The notes beneath the pieces are model-generated. The model had not been told where the DNA came from. It ran no database searches and saw only the letters and a program-made list of their open reading frames with translations. A DNA stretch of 33,611 nucleotides from Phormidium willei BDU 130791 (GTDB lineage: Bacteria > Cyanobacteriota > Cyanobacteriia > Cyanobacteriales > Geitlerinemataceae), in the NCBI GenBank assembly GCA_001637315.1, contig LSZA01000044.1, positions 1 to 33,611 of the forward strand, read 5' to 3'. Positions within the stretch are counted from its first letter, which is position 1; each line of letters opens with the position of its first letter. Below are positions 26,601 to 33,611 of the stretch, piece by piece. Made by a program: the position numbers and the translations under genes.

Positions 26601-26742
26601 TTTGGTCTGTTCTTGTGTGGGGATGGAGGCTTACGGGGACATCCCAGTGGAAACGGCGGACTCGGTGGAAGTGGTTGAGGAGACGGAGGTGGTGAATCCC
26701 CGTCCGATGGAGTTGTTTTTAGGGGATGGAGGGAACGAATGA
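23698..26742 (+). CDS. gcvP: Glycine dehydrogenase (decarboxylating), P-protein
   Basis: 1014 residues, including both halves in one chain as in most bacteria and plants. It decarboxylates glycine with pyridoxal phosphate and passes the aminomethyl group to the H-protein; in cyanobacteria this is the core of photorespiratory glycine use. The N-terminal half contains [41 protein letters not shown]; the C-terminal half carries the PLP lysine K726 in [29 protein letters not shown] and the glycine-rich loop are diagnostic. The start may be ATG 23698 or 23713; neither has a good ribosome site. It overlaps the Uma2 gene by 4 bases. No gcvT or gcvH is in the window. Confidence 0.97.
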   Translation: MLDLNMTPNPKQPRSGESRTTASSPQMRLDFAGRHNGSTAEDVAKMLSQLGYQSLSELIAATIPEPIRLKQPLNLPQPLTEAEALQKLRAIAQQNQLYRSFLGLGYSDCITPPVIQRNILENPGWYTAYTPYQAEISQGRLEALLNFQTLIIDLTGLDIANASLLDEGTAAAEAMSLSWGASKAKCHRYFVAADCHPQTIEVIQTRAEPLGIEVIVGDWQTFDVQTPIFGALLQYPTSKGVVCDYREFIETAHQHQALVTVAADLLSLTLLTPPGEFGADIAVGSSQRFGVPLGYGGPHAAYFATKETYQRKLPGRLVGVSKDSSGQPALRLALQTREQHIRRDKATSNICTAQVLLAVMASMYAVYHGPAGLRRIAEGIHQRTVMLAEGLKQLKFRVSESPRFDTLTVQVGSAQRICDRAAAQWINLRQVSETEVGISLDETTRDADLLDLWQIFADSLELPFTLDQMRERVAESNYGIRRSPLARQSEYLTQPVFNQYHSETEFLRYVHRLERKDLSLTTSMIPLGSCTMKLNATAEMLPVSWPEFAKIHPFAPKSQTQGYQLLFRQLEAWLAEITGFAGISLQPNAGSQGEYAGLQVIRAYHRHRGEEQRRVCLIPESAHGTNPASAVMCGMKVVAIACDESGNIDIEDLRRKAEKHADSLAAIMVTYPSTHGVFEESIIEVCEIVHQFGGQVYLDGANLNAQVGLCRPGDFGADVCHLNLHKTFCIPHGGGGPGMGPIGVAAHLLPFLPGHSLVSPQSQPQPQGIGAISAAPWGSASILPISWMYIAMMGAEGLTQATTLAILHANYLAGRLDTVYPVLYKGKSGRVAHECILDLRPLRKSAGVTVEDVAKRLMDYGFHAPTMSWPVAGTMMVEPTESESLAEMDRFCEAMIAIRGEIEAIEWGEVDEGNNLLKNAPHTAESLLSREWERPYSREQAAYPADWCRESKYWVPVGRIDAAFGDRNLVCSCVGMEAYGDIPVETADSVEVVEETEVVNPRPMELFLGDGGNE

Positions 26743-27317
26743 AACCGTTACAGTTGAAGTTGGATCGGGTTGAGTTCACCGATGAGCAGTTTTATCAACT
26801 CTGTTGCAATCATGATGAACTGCGGTTTGAGCGATCGCCCCAAGGAGACTTAATTATTATGCCCCCAGTTGGTGGAGCTAGTGGAAACCGAGAAGCTGAG
26901 TTAACGGTTGATTTAGGAGTCTGGAACCGTCAAACGGGATTGGGGTATGTGTTTAGTTCCTCGACCATTTTTCGCCTCCCCAATGGGGCCAGTCGCTCTC
27001 CGGATGTGGCTTGGGTGCAACGGGAACGCTACTTAGGGTTAACGCCGGACGATCGCCGCAAATTTCCCCCCATTGTCCCAGATTTCCTGATTGAACTGTG
27101 CTCGGCAACGGATTCTTTGGAGATGTTGCGCCGTAAGATGCAGGAGTATCAGGAGGTGGGGGTCCGGTTGGGATGGCTGATTAATCCGCAGCAGCAACAG
27201 GTAGAGATTTATCGTCCTCAGGAGGCGGTGGAGATACGAGATTTGCCGGCGAATCTGTCAGGGGAAGAGGTGTTACCGGGATTTCAGTTGTGGATTGGGG
27301 ATTGGGAGGAGGATTGA
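26739..27317 (+). CDS. Uma2-family (DUF820) putative endonuclease
   Basis: 192 residues with the Uma2 pattern: an N-terminal [34 protein letters not shown], then [37 protein letters not shown] and [20 protein letters not shown]. Asp in SPDVAW and Glu in FLIEL correspond to the PD-(D/E)XK metal ligands. Cyanobacteria carry dozens of these genes, and their biological role is unsettled. It begins within the last codons of gcvP (ATGA overlap), which suggests translational coupling, though a metabolic link is not obvious; hitch-hiking behind a strong gene is likelier. Confidence 0.9.
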   Translation: MKPLQLKLDRVEFTDEQFYQLCCNHDELRFERSPQGDLIIMPPVGGASGNREAELTVDLGVWNRQTGLGYVFSSSTIFRLPNGASRSPDVAWVQRERYLGLTPDDRRKFPPIVPDFLIELCSATDSLEMLRRKMQEYQEVGVRLGWLINPQQQQVEIYRPQEAVEIRDLPANLSGEEVLPGFQLWIGDWEED

Positions 27318-27393
27318 CCGACTAACGGCTCAACGCTAATTAAGTCGTTCTGGATGATATAGAAGGTTCAAAGTCTTCACGGGTTCAACGGTA

Positions 27394-28371
27394 TTATCGG
27401 GTTTGAAAAATATTCTGTACCATGGGCTTTTTCACCTTCGCCGCTTCTCGATCTAATTCCTCAATTTCACCCTGGTCTAACATCCAACCTAACGCCCCCA
27501 AGTTTTGCTGAGCTTGTTCCACGGTTTTTGCTCCTGGAATGGGAATTGTGCCTTTTGCTATACACCAATTTAAGGCAACTTGGGCTGGAGTTTTCTCACG
27601 AGATTCCGCGATCGCCCCTAAACAATCTAGCAGCGATCGCGCCCCCGGCAAAATCTGCCGACAGACTACTCCCCGCAACCCCGAAGGGGTCTTCTCCACC
27701 GAATATTTCCCGGTCAACAATCCCAACGCCAAGGGACTATAGGCAATTAATTGAATCCCCAACTCATCACAGACCTCTTTTAAGCCCAACTCCGTCACTG
27801 GATAGGTCGATAACAACGAATATTGCACCTGCAACGAAACAATTGAAATTCCCCGATCCGCAAAGCGACGATGCACTCGCCGCAAGCGTTTCGGTCCATA
27901 ATTCGAGACTCCAACTCCCCGCACTTGTCCCGCTTCATATAAATCCATTAACCCGTCCAGTAAGGGCCATTCTTGCCAGGGGAAATAATTGGCCGTAGAC
28001 CAGTGCATTTGGGCTAAATCAATCCCCCCCAAACGTTCTGCGGAAGCCTCCGCCGCTGCAATCATTGAACGGCGAGTGAGCCGCCAAGGATAGGGGGCTA
28101 ACTTGGTGGCTAGACAAATTTCCGTTCGTTGCACCTTGACGGCGGTGTCACAGTAGCGTTGGGCGAATTGTCCTAACAACGATTCACTGCGTCCACTGAG
28201 TTTTCCCGTTCCATAGGAGTCGCCTGTATCAAACAGGGTAACGCCGTTATCGACGCAGAGATTAAAGACTTGTTGTAGACCGCTATCCATGCTGTCATCA
28301 TACTCCCAAAGGAGGCGATTTCCCCAAGCCCAGGTTCCACAGCCCATTGGCGGTAAGTTTAAGGTGGTCAT
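27394..28371 (-). CDS. Aldo/keto reductase
   Basis: 325 residues, (beta/alpha)8 NADPH-dependent oxidoreductase. The catalytic tetrad is intact: D48 and Y53 (LFDTGDSYGTGKLSGRSE), K90 (LATKLAPYPW) and H123 (AQMHWSTANY). The family's cofactor-binding end is present (IPIPGAKTVEQAQQNLGALGW). Relatives in cyanobacteria and plants reduce small aldehydes or pyridoxal; the substrate here is not known. It is read with the DUF4336 gene 66 bases upstream; between them three copies of an ACCTTTA-type element occur (28383-28419). It has no clear ribosome site. Confidence 0.92.
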   Translation of the reverse strand: MTTLNLPPMGCGTWAWGNRLLWEYDDSMDSGLQQVFNLCVDNGVTLFDTGDSYGTGKLSGRSESLLGQFAQRYCDTAVKVQRTEICLATKLAPYPWRLTRRSMIAAAEASAERLGGIDLAQMHWSTANYFPWQEWPLLDGLMDLYEAGQVRGVGVSNYGPKRLRRVHRRFADRGISIVSLQVQYSLLSTYPVTELGLKEVCDELGIQLIAYSPLALGLLTGKYSVEKTPSGLRGVVCRQILPGARSLLDCLGAIAESREKTPAQVALNWCIAKGTIPIPGAKTVEQAQQNLGALGWMLDQGEIEELDREAAKVKKPMVQNIFQTR

Positions 28372-28437
28372 AGTCGTTTTTTTTTAAAGGTGTTTTCTAA
28401 AGGTTTGGTCTAAAGGTTTTTGCAAACTGTAAGGTAA

Positions 28438-29607
28438 CTAACGGCTGAGTTTTGAGGGAGGAACAATACCGCGATCGCAGAGTGTTTTGTCAATTTCTGC
28501 TAACAGTTGTAAATCGACATTGGGAAGGGGAGACGGACTTAATAATTCCTCATTTTTTAGAAAAGAAAAGGCTTGACAAAACTGCTCTTTTGTGCTATTA
28601 ATTGGGGATTGGAAATGAGCAGAAATCAGGCGATCGCAGTGCCATTGAGACACCCGTTCCACCCAATCTAAGGTTTCCTGAGGCGCACGATTGAGAATCA
28701 GTTGCTGCAACACCGGCGCCACGAGTGGACGACCCTTTCCCCGCAGAGCCTCAAAGGAGCGTTGCCAATCAGGCTTCCATTGAAAAGGATATAAACCAAA
28801 ATAGTTTTTACGAGAGCGATCGCCGACCTTAAACGCATCCCGAATCACCTGACCCCAGGGCGGTGTTTCCAAGACACTAGGGCGGAAATACGCCGCAAAT
28901 AAACAGATGCGTTGCCACCCCTTGCGGCGATTTTCCGGGGTATCTTCGACCCCATCAAAAGGGCTATCTTTAGCGTGAAACAACAGCGGAAAACTATCAA
29001 GCTGAACGATCGCCGGTGGATCTTCAGGAATCGCAATCAAGCTATCCGTCAGGAGTAAACTACGGCTGGGGCGGTCATAGAGCGCCACTTCTCCAAACCA
29101 ACCCGTTCCCAGATTAATGGGGCCAAGAACCTCCAGGGCGCATTGATCTGCAAACGGGAGTTGACTGGGTTCATCGGGAATCACCTGAGTGCGATCGCGC
29201 GGAAGGCCCAACCAACTCAACGGTAAATTGAGAGGAAAACTCCACTGTTGCGGGGCGATATAGACCTGCGCCTGGGGACAGGCCCGCGCAAACGGTCCCA
29301 CAAACACCTTATGTTCCAACCCCGACACCGTGGGATGGATAATGTAGCGCACCGGACCATGATCCGCCACCAACTCATTGAGGAGAGTTAAACATTCCCG
29401 CGTCGGGGCGATGGGTGCATAGACCAACAAACCCCCCGCATCGAGTTTCACAACCGTCATGCGGATAGGAACCGCTACATAGAAAATCCCCTGAAGTTGG
29501 TCAAACGTCCAGAGGCGATCGCGCACCACCTCCCGCCGCAACGTCCGCCGCTGTCGATAGGGATAAATCGGCAGTGTAAACCAAAAATTCCAAGAATACT
29601 CACTCAT
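28438..29607 (-). CDS. DUF4336 protein (metallo-beta-lactamase-like fold)
   Basis: 389 residues from ATG 29607 (TTG 29613 adds two codons). The sequence SWNFWFTLPIYPYRQRRTLRRE, FYVAVPIRMTVVKLDAGGLLVYAPIAPT and YIIHPTVSGLEHKVFVGPFA matches the DUF4336 family of cyanobacteria and plants, distantly related to metallo-beta-lactamases; the full HxHxDH metal motif is not evident. Function is unknown; no signal peptide is seen. The gene lies 41 bases after the DndD-like gene on the same strand, and the gap contains the second heptamer repeat. Confidence 0.85.
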   Translation of the reverse strand: MSEYSWNFWFTLPIYPYRQRRTLRREVVRDRLWTFDQLQGIFYVAVPIRMTVVKLDAGGLLVYAPIAPTRECLTLLNELVADHGPVRYIIHPTVSGLEHKVFVGPFARACPQAQVYIAPQQWSFPLNLPLSWLGLPRDRTQVIPDEPSQLPFADQCALEVLGPINLGTGWFGEVALYDRPSRSLLLTDSLIAIPEDPPAIVQLDSFPLLFHAKDSPFDGVEDTPENRRKGWQRICLFAAYFRPSVLETPPWGQVIRDAFKVGDRSRKNYFGLYPFQWKPDWQRSFEALRGKGRPLVAPVLQQLILNRAPQETLDWVERVSQWHCDRLISAHFQSPINSTKEQFCQAFSFLKNEELLSPSPLPNVDLQLLAEIDKTLCDRGIVPPSKLSR

Positions 29608-29621
29608 CTCCAATCCAATCC

Positions 29622-29656
29622 TATTCCCTGTTCCCTGTTCCCTGTTCCCTATTCCC
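29622..29656. repeat. Heptanucleotide tandem repeat (STRR type), 5 units
   Basis: Five tandem units on the plus strand: TATTCCC, three TGTTCCC, TATTCCC. They are the reverse complement of the repeat at 21679-21727, with the same two unit types. The last unit overlaps the end of the DndD-like gene, whose stop codon (TAG at 29651-29649) and last glutamate lie inside the repeat. Confidence 0.9.
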
Positions 29657-31652
29657 CAAACTCAAAATACCCCAGTTTCACCTGAGTTTGCTGCAACTTG
29701 GGGTCATAGTCGAGGCGATATTCCCGTGCGATCGCCCCAAACTCCCGCAGTTGCTTAGCTTCAGGTTCACGAATCTCGGTATCCGTTGACAACAAAATCA
29801 CCTGATGACTCGCCGCCGGAAAATAGCGTTCCACCAAATTTTGACGGTGAGACGAATCCAACCGGCCTAGAGGCGTATCAATGGCCACCGGAAGCTGACG
29901 GCCCGACACCCGCGCCAATCCCCAGAGGAAGGCGATCGCCAACAATTGCTTTTCCCCCGCCGAGAGGCGATGTTTGGGAACCATCTGCCCCTGACGATCA
30001 TATAACAGTAAGCGAAAGTCCTCCGCCTCAATCACCACCCGATGCACCAAATCCGACTTGTGCAACAGATAGCGGAAACATTCCGTCACCTCCAGTTCCA
30101 GCTTATTGAGTTTCCGCAGCGTCAACCGTTCCCGGAATTGAGCTAACGTCCGTTGGACCGACTTGGCATTATCAATTAAGTGATTCGCATTTTGGCGATC
30201 GACATTCTGTTCCCCATAACTGGCCAATTCCTTCTTAATCCGTTCGACTTCAACCCCTCGCTGTTGAACCTCCCGTTCTCGTAACTCCAGGGTTGCATCG
30301 AGTTTCTGGCGTTCCCCCTGAGCCTGGGTCATGGCCAGTAAGAGGCGATCGCTGTCCTCCTTCGGAGCCGCCTGTGCCATGAGCTGTTCACTCCGGGTTA
30401 ACGCCTCCAACGCCTCTTGTAAGTGGTCTTGCGTGGTCTGAGTTTGACGTATTCCATCCCCGAGGCGATCGCCCAACAAGGCTCCCAATCCCTGCCACTG
30501 GCGATCGCTCAACCCCAACCACAGGGCCGCCTCATCCTGCGTCTCGGGGCCATCCTCCCGCAGAAACGCCTGTACCTGCTGCAACTTCGGTTTCGCCAAT
30601 CCCAACCCTTGCAACAAATCCAACAGTCGCTGATCGCGCTCCTGCATCGCCCCTTGCACCAAACGAGCGCGAGTTTCTTGGGCTTCCCACTCCCCTTGCT
30701 TATGAGCCATCTGTAACAACGGCTCAACCGCCACGAGGGGTAAACAGCCCGCCGCCAACTCCCGTAGGCGATCGCGATGACGCTCCACCTCCTGTTTCTG
30801 ACTGCGAAGCTGAGCCTCCAGGGCCGCCCGTTCCTCAGCAATTTTGCCCCCCTGAGCGCGAAACACCGCCGTGGCTCGTTCTTCCTCCTCCAGAGCGATC
30901 TGGCGCTCCCGTTTTAAGTCTTTGACTTGCTCCTGAAGTTGCTGATGCTCCTGCTGAGCCTCCTCCAAACGCCGCTCAATGGCCTCAATCTCGGCTCGTT
31001 CCTTCTTCCCCGCCAACGTCTTACGTTTGCGATTTACCAACACCTCCAAATCCACCGCCAAGCGTTCGGCCAACTCCAGCCCCAACAGGGACTTAATCGC
31101 CCCCGACACCAGCGGCGGTGGGGCCTCCTGTTCCGCCAACTCCTTTACCTGCTCCCCATCAAACAGAAACAGATTAGAAATTCCCAAAGGAAGCAGGGTT
31201 TCGACATACTCATCCCAGGTTTCTGACAGGCCCTCATCCTTCCAATCACTATTTCCCAGACCATCGGGCTGATAAATCCCCAGAGTTTCCCTCCCCTCCT
31301 TAGGATAGCGATCCCAAGTGCGAATGATGCGATAGCGCACCTGGCGATTGTCCACCACCTGCTCGAACAGTAGTTCAATCGTCGTTTTCGCATGGGGTTC
31401 ACTATGACGATTGACGCATTGAGCCAGGAAATCCCCATAATTGAGACTTCCTCGCGTTGAACATTGCGCCCGTTGTCCATAGAGGGCCAGGCGAATCGCA
31501 TCCATGAGAGTGGTTTTACCGCCACCATTCATCCCCCCAAAGAGGATAATCGGGGCCAGTTCCCCCCCTTCGGCGTCGATTGGGCGTAAATTGAGTTCTT
31601 GTCGTCCAATATAAGGACCAAAGTTTTGTAGGACGAGTTCGAGGAATTTCAT
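29649..31652 (-). CDS. dndD: DndD-like SMC-type ATPase
   Basis: 667 residues from ATG 31652 (MKFLELVLQNFGPYIGRQEL); upstream codons in this frame overlap the terminator of the next operon and are not conserved. Walker A is GGMNGGGKTT (39-48); then comes the family stretch LPLGISNLFLFDGEQVKELAE, a long coiled coil (about 210-540), the ABC signature LSAGEKQLLAIAFLWGL and the Walker B/D-loop VAIDTPLGRLDS. This is the order in DndD, which serves with DndB/C/E in phosphorothioate DNA modification. No dndB, C or E genes are nearby, so it may act in another DNA-handling context. RecF/RecN and Rad50 relatives are the alternative; no CxxC zinc hook is visible. Confidence 0.82.
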   Translation of the reverse strand: MKFLELVLQNFGPYIGRQELNLRPIDAEGGELAPIILFGGMNGGGKTTLMDAIRLALYGQRAQCSTRGSLNYGDFLAQCVNRHSEPHAKTTIELLFEQVVDNRQVRYRIIRTWDRYPKEGRETLGIYQPDGLGNSDWKDEGLSETWDEYVETLLPLGISNLFLFDGEQVKELAEQEAPPPLVSGAIKSLLGLELAERLAVDLEVLVNRKRKTLAGKKERAEIEAIERRLEEAQQEHQQLQEQVKDLKRERQIALEEEERATAVFRAQGGKIAEERAALEAQLRSQKQEVERHRDRLRELAAGCLPLVAVEPLLQMAHKQGEWEAQETRARLVQGAMQERDQRLLDLLQGLGLAKPKLQQVQAFLREDGPETQDEAALWLGLSDRQWQGLGALLGDRLGDGIRQTQTTQDHLQEALEALTRSEQLMAQAAPKEDSDRLLLAMTQAQGERQKLDATLELREREVQQRGVEVERIKKELASYGEQNVDRQNANHLIDNAKSVQRTLAQFRERLTLRKLNKLELEVTECFRYLLHKSDLVHRVVIEAEDFRLLLYDRQGQMVPKHRLSAGEKQLLAIAFLWGLARVSGRQLPVAIDTPLGRLDSSHRQNLVERYFPAASHQVILLSTDTEIREPEAKQLREFGAIAREYRLDYDPKLQQTQVKLGYFEFGE

Positions 31653-31660
31653 GGAGTCGC

Positions 31661-31693
31661 AAAAACGCCAGGGACGACAAAGCATTCCTGGCG
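31661..31693 (-). terminator. Intrinsic terminator of the ECF sigma operon
   Basis: On the minus strand CGCCAGG (31693-31687) pairs with CCTGGCG (31672-31666) around a 14-base loop that can pair partly, followed by five T's. It separates the Spy-like gene from the DndD-like gene and supports start 31652 for the latter. Confidence 0.75.
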
Positions 31694-31771
31694 CGAATAT
31701 GTCTTTAGGGCGATCCTACCGGATTTTGGGGACGCTTGGGCCGAGGCAACCCTGCCAACTGTGGATTCGGG

Positions 31772-32353
31772 TTAGCGCATTCCGCCGGGGCCACGACCTT
31801 CACCGGGATTTCCGGGACCATTTCCGCGACGGTTTCCGGGACCGTTTCCGCCACGATTTCCACGGCGATGTCCCCGTTGTCCATGATGATCTTCCATCCA
31901 ATCCCGTACCTGGGTTCGCTGTTCATCGGTAAGAACGCCGCGAATGTCCATCATCGAGTTAAACCGCAAATCCGACATCTCATTGCGCAGTTCCATCATC
32001 TGTTGACGATGTTGACGAATCTCAGCGTCTGAGGCGTTGCTTCCCATGGCGTTGTGCATGGTACTGCGGTGTTGTTGCATCTGTTCGCGGAGAGCGTCAA
32101 TTTGCGGTTGATAGCGATCGCGGATGGCTTGAATGGACTCGGTTTGTTCCGGGGTGAGGTCCAATTCATCAATCCAACGCATTTGACGGCCACCTCCTGG
32201 GCCACGCTGACTCATGTGACTCTCACGGGGACTCATATCCTCGGCGTGAGCGTAAGGTGCAGCGACGGTTCCGAGAAGCAGGAACCCCGCTAATCCGCAC
32301 ATGGCGGCTTTACGGGTGCAGCATCGGTTTTGGAAGCGATTACGGTGAGCCAT
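31772..32353 (-). CDS. Spy/CpxP-like periplasmic protein (LTxxQ motifs)
   Basis: 193 residues from ATG 32353, preceded by CAGGAG. A signal peptide ends at about A37 (LLLGTVAAPYAHA). Two LTxxQ motifs mark the Spy/CpxP/ZraP superfamily: LDLTPEQTESIQAI (about 65-77) and GVLTDEQRTQVRDWM. Between them lies a helix rich in Met, His and Gln (MQQHRSTMHNAMGS, RQHRQQMMELRNEM), and the tail is a Gly/Arg/Asn-rich repeat ending GRGPGGMR. Family members are periplasmic chaperones or metal-sensing regulators of envelope-stress pathways. It is the third gene of the ECF sigma operon, 77 bases after the anti-sigma-like gene. Confidence 0.85.
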   Translation of the reverse strand: MAHRNRFQNRCCTRKAAMCGLAGFLLLGTVAAPYAHAEDMSPRESHMSQRGPGGGRQMRWIDELDLTPEQTESIQAIRDRYQPQIDALREQMQQHRSTMHNAMGSNASDAEIRQHRQQMMELRNEMSDLRFNSMMDIRGVLTDEQRTQVRDWMEDHHGQRGHRRGNRGGNGPGNRRGNGPGNPGEGRGPGGMR

Positions 32354-32376
32354 GATGATCAATCTCCTGTATAAAT

Positions 32377-32421
32377 CTGTCAATTTGTCAATCTGTCAAT
32401 CGTCAATGAATCGTCAATGAC
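32377..32421. repeat. Direct repeats of ATTGAC between the anti-sigma and Spy genes
   Basis: Read on the minus strand, ATTGAC occurs five times, three of them at exact 8-base steps (ATTGACAG, ATTGACAA, ATTGACAG) and two in a 12-base repeat (ATTCATTGACG type). They lie just before the Spy-like gene and end in TTTATACAGG. They may be an operator or a promoter of TTGACA/TATACA type. Confidence 0.6.
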
Positions 32422-32430
32422 GTGAAGGGG

Positions 32431-32850
32431 TTAACGTGAATCCGTGGCGGGTTCGCTTGTGAATCCGCTGATCGATTCACGTTGGCTGGCCAGTTCCGAG
32501 AGTTCCCAGGAACGTTCCCATTCCTCGCTTTCCCAGGGATTGGTTTCACACTCGTAGCTTGAACAATACCAACTCTCTTCGAGGAAGGTTTCAAGTTGCG
32601 CCAACTGAGGGTTGCTGGTTTTGGGGGCGAAGAGATGGCGGCTGCTGAACCAGACTAAGGGAATCAACGCCGCTGCGATCGCTCCCCCTAAACGCCATTG
32701 CTGTCGACGTTGAATCAGCGTCAGGGTTTTGTCGGTGCGAATCTGGGCTAAGAGTTGGGACTCGAGTTGCGGCGGCGGGCCGGGCGGAAGCGGTCGGTGT
32801 TGTTGTAAAAAGGTGACGAGTTGGCGATCGTCATCGTGGTGGTTGTTCAA
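32431..32850 (-). CDS. Anti-sigma-factor-like membrane protein
   Basis: 139 residues. TTG at 32850 overlaps the sigma factor stop (TTGA), with AGGGGGTG about six bases upstream, so the genes are translationally coupled. A Pro-rich N-terminal region with helices (residues 1-50) that should face the cytoplasm is followed by one membrane span (about 53-70, LGGAIAAALIPLVWF). The periplasmic tail is acidic and Trp-rich, with two cysteines, C96 and C101 (YCSSYEC). The N-terminus has no visible HxxxCxxC zinc motif. By position and form it should sequester the sigma factor at the membrane; the sequence is too divergent to place in a family. Confidence 0.7.
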   Translation of the reverse strand: MNNHHDDDRQLVTFLQQHRPLPPGPPPQLESQLLAQIRTDKTLTLIQRRQQWRLGGAIAAALIPLVWFSSRHLFAPKTSNPQLAQLETFLEESWYCSSYECETNPWESEEWERSWELSELASQRESISGFTSEPATDSR

Positions 32851-33404
32851 AATGTCACCCCCTGCTGTTCGAGATACTGACGGACGAGTTTTCGCCCATG
32901 AAATAAACGTGATTTTACGGTTCCTACGGGAATATCGAGAATGTCCGCCACCTCTTTTTGGGGCAGATCTTCGAGATCATGCAAGACAATCACACTCCGA
33001 AAGTCGAGTTTGAGTTCTTGCAAGGCCTGTTCAACCCAATCCCGATATTGCAGTTCCATGAGATCCGAGGCTTGAACCGGTGGTTCAGGTTGCAGTTTGG
33101 CCCGTAAGTCAGCACTTTTGGCAAACTCTCGCCGTTTATCGGTGGCAACGTTCCAGACGATACGATAGAGCCAGGTGGAGAAGTAGTCAGGCGATCGCAG
33201 TTTGGGTAGGCCCCGCCACACCCGCAGGAAGGTTTCCTGAACTAGATCGTCGAGAACCTCCCCACCACAGAGTTGATAGAGGGTTGCTCGCACTTTTCCC
33301 TGATAGCGTCGATAGAGTTCCCGAAAACTGGGTTCGTCTCCTTGACAACATCGACGCACTAATTCCCCATCTTGAGGGCGATTGGGCTTATCTGCTGTCA
33401 CCAT
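32847..33404 (-). CDS. ECF-type RNA polymerase sigma factor
   Basis: 185 residues. Sigma region 2 lies at about residues 24-92 (EPSFRELYRRYQGKVRATLYQL; DDLVQETFLRVWRGL; YFSTWLYRIVWNVATDKRRE), and region 4 at about 128-180 (LDFRSVIVLHDLEDLPQKEVADILDIPVGTVKSRLFHGRKLV). There is no region 3, as expected for ECF sigma factors. It would redirect RNA polymerase to stress-type promoters when released from the membrane protein encoded by the overlapping downstream gene. A candidate self-recognised promoter lies about 100 bases upstream. Overall composition (PQKEVADIL, GTVKSRLFHGRK) resembles cyanobacterial SigG/RpoE-like factors, but the subgroup is not certain. Confidence 0.95.
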   Translation of the reverse strand: MVTADKPNRPQDGELVRRCCQGDEPSFRELYRRYQGKVRATLYQLCGGEVLDDLVQETFLRVWRGLPKLRSPDYFSTWLYRIVWNVATDKRREFAKSADLRAKLQPEPPVQASDLMELQYRDWVEQALQELKLDFRSVIVLHDLEDLPQKEVADILDIPVGTVKSRLFHGRKLVRQYLEQQGVTF

Positions 33405-33512
33405 TGATGTTTGACCATTCCCTAACCTGTATCTTGTCCCGAACTATCAATCGCCGATACTGTTGGGATCTCCATGTTACGGAACTCCCCTCAATTCCGG
33501 ACTCTAGGGTTA

Positions 33513-33540
33513 TAGACTGACTCAACGCTCAAACGGTTCA
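33513..33540 (-). promoter_or_regulatory. Candidate ECF-type promoter of the sigma operon
   Basis: On the minus strand TGAAC (33540-33536) and GTCTA (33517-33513) are separated by 18 bases. They resemble the GGAAC / GTCTA boxes of RpoE-like ECF promoters, though the spacing is slightly long. It lies about 110 bases before the sigma gene start, consistent with autoregulation. Confidence 0.35.
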
Positions 33541-33611
33541 ATCATTCTCTCTACGATTCCCTTTTCCGACTGATTATCCCCGCCAGGAAGAGGCCAACAG
33601 TCCATTACCTC

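Noticed and set aside
26447..26779. 110-codon minus-strand frame over the end of gcvP, Pro-rich
   Set aside because: Antisense to conserved gcvP sequence, low-complexity composition, no homology I recognise.

Overview
The window looks like a chromosomal piece of a cyanobacterium, most likely a filamentous Oscillatoriales-type lineage (the genus is not resolved). The octamer GCGATCGC (HIP1) is scattered through most genes. Several gene families are typical of cyanobacteria: an SLH protein with an N-terminal anchor, acpP-fabF-tkt in a row, a DUF4336 protein, Uma2 and Rpn-type nucleases, and long glycine decarboxylase. Heptanucleotide tandem repeats of the STRR kind also occur. Almost everything is coding and ordinary chromosomal housekeeping. 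There is no phage, CRISPR array or complete transposon.

Layout. 1-1.2 kb: the end of a solute-binding protein and larB (nickel-pincer cofactor). 1.3-3.7 kb (minus): a PD-(D/E)XK protein, an AbgT-family transporter and tRNA-Arg(ACG) with its terminator. 3.8-6.8 kb (plus): moaC, an alpha/beta hydrolase and an SLH-domain protein. 7.0-11.1 kb (plus): acpP, fabF and transketolase, ended by a strong terminator. 11.2-11.9 kb: a ParD-like antitoxin with a frameshifted ParE toxin, then a triple-hairpin repeat. 11.9-13.3 kb (minus): rimO. 13.4-14.8 kb (plus): a 45-residue single-span membrane protein and a CNNM/CBS transporter-like protein. 14.9-17.5 kb (plus): an apparent iron cluster, with a Fur-like control region followed by a small alpha/beta hydrolase, a ferritin-like protein and an FTR1 iron permease. 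17.5-23.4 kb (minus): an Rpn-type nuclease and an RND efflux adaptor plus permease. 23.7-27.3 kb (plus): gcvP translationally coupled to a Uma2 protein. 27.4-31.7 kb (minus): an aldo/keto reductase, a DUF4336 protein and a DndD-like SMC ATPase without other dnd genes. 31.8-33.5 kb (minus): an ECF sigma factor, an anti-sigma-like membrane protein and a Spy/CpxP-like periplasmic protein, forming one operon with its own terminator.

The two most interesting regulatory units are the ECF sigma / anti-sigma / Spy-like operon and the iron cluster. The sigma operon resembles metal- or envelope-stress sensing modules such as CnrYXH and has an ECF-like promoter candidate. The iron cluster has five copies of a GAGAAT core in its 5' region. 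Other observations are the decayed toxin gene, the tandem heptamers placed between co-oriented genes (one supplies a stop codon), and the AbgT gene beside a tRNA that has no HIP1 site. I found no clearly new defence or mobile system.
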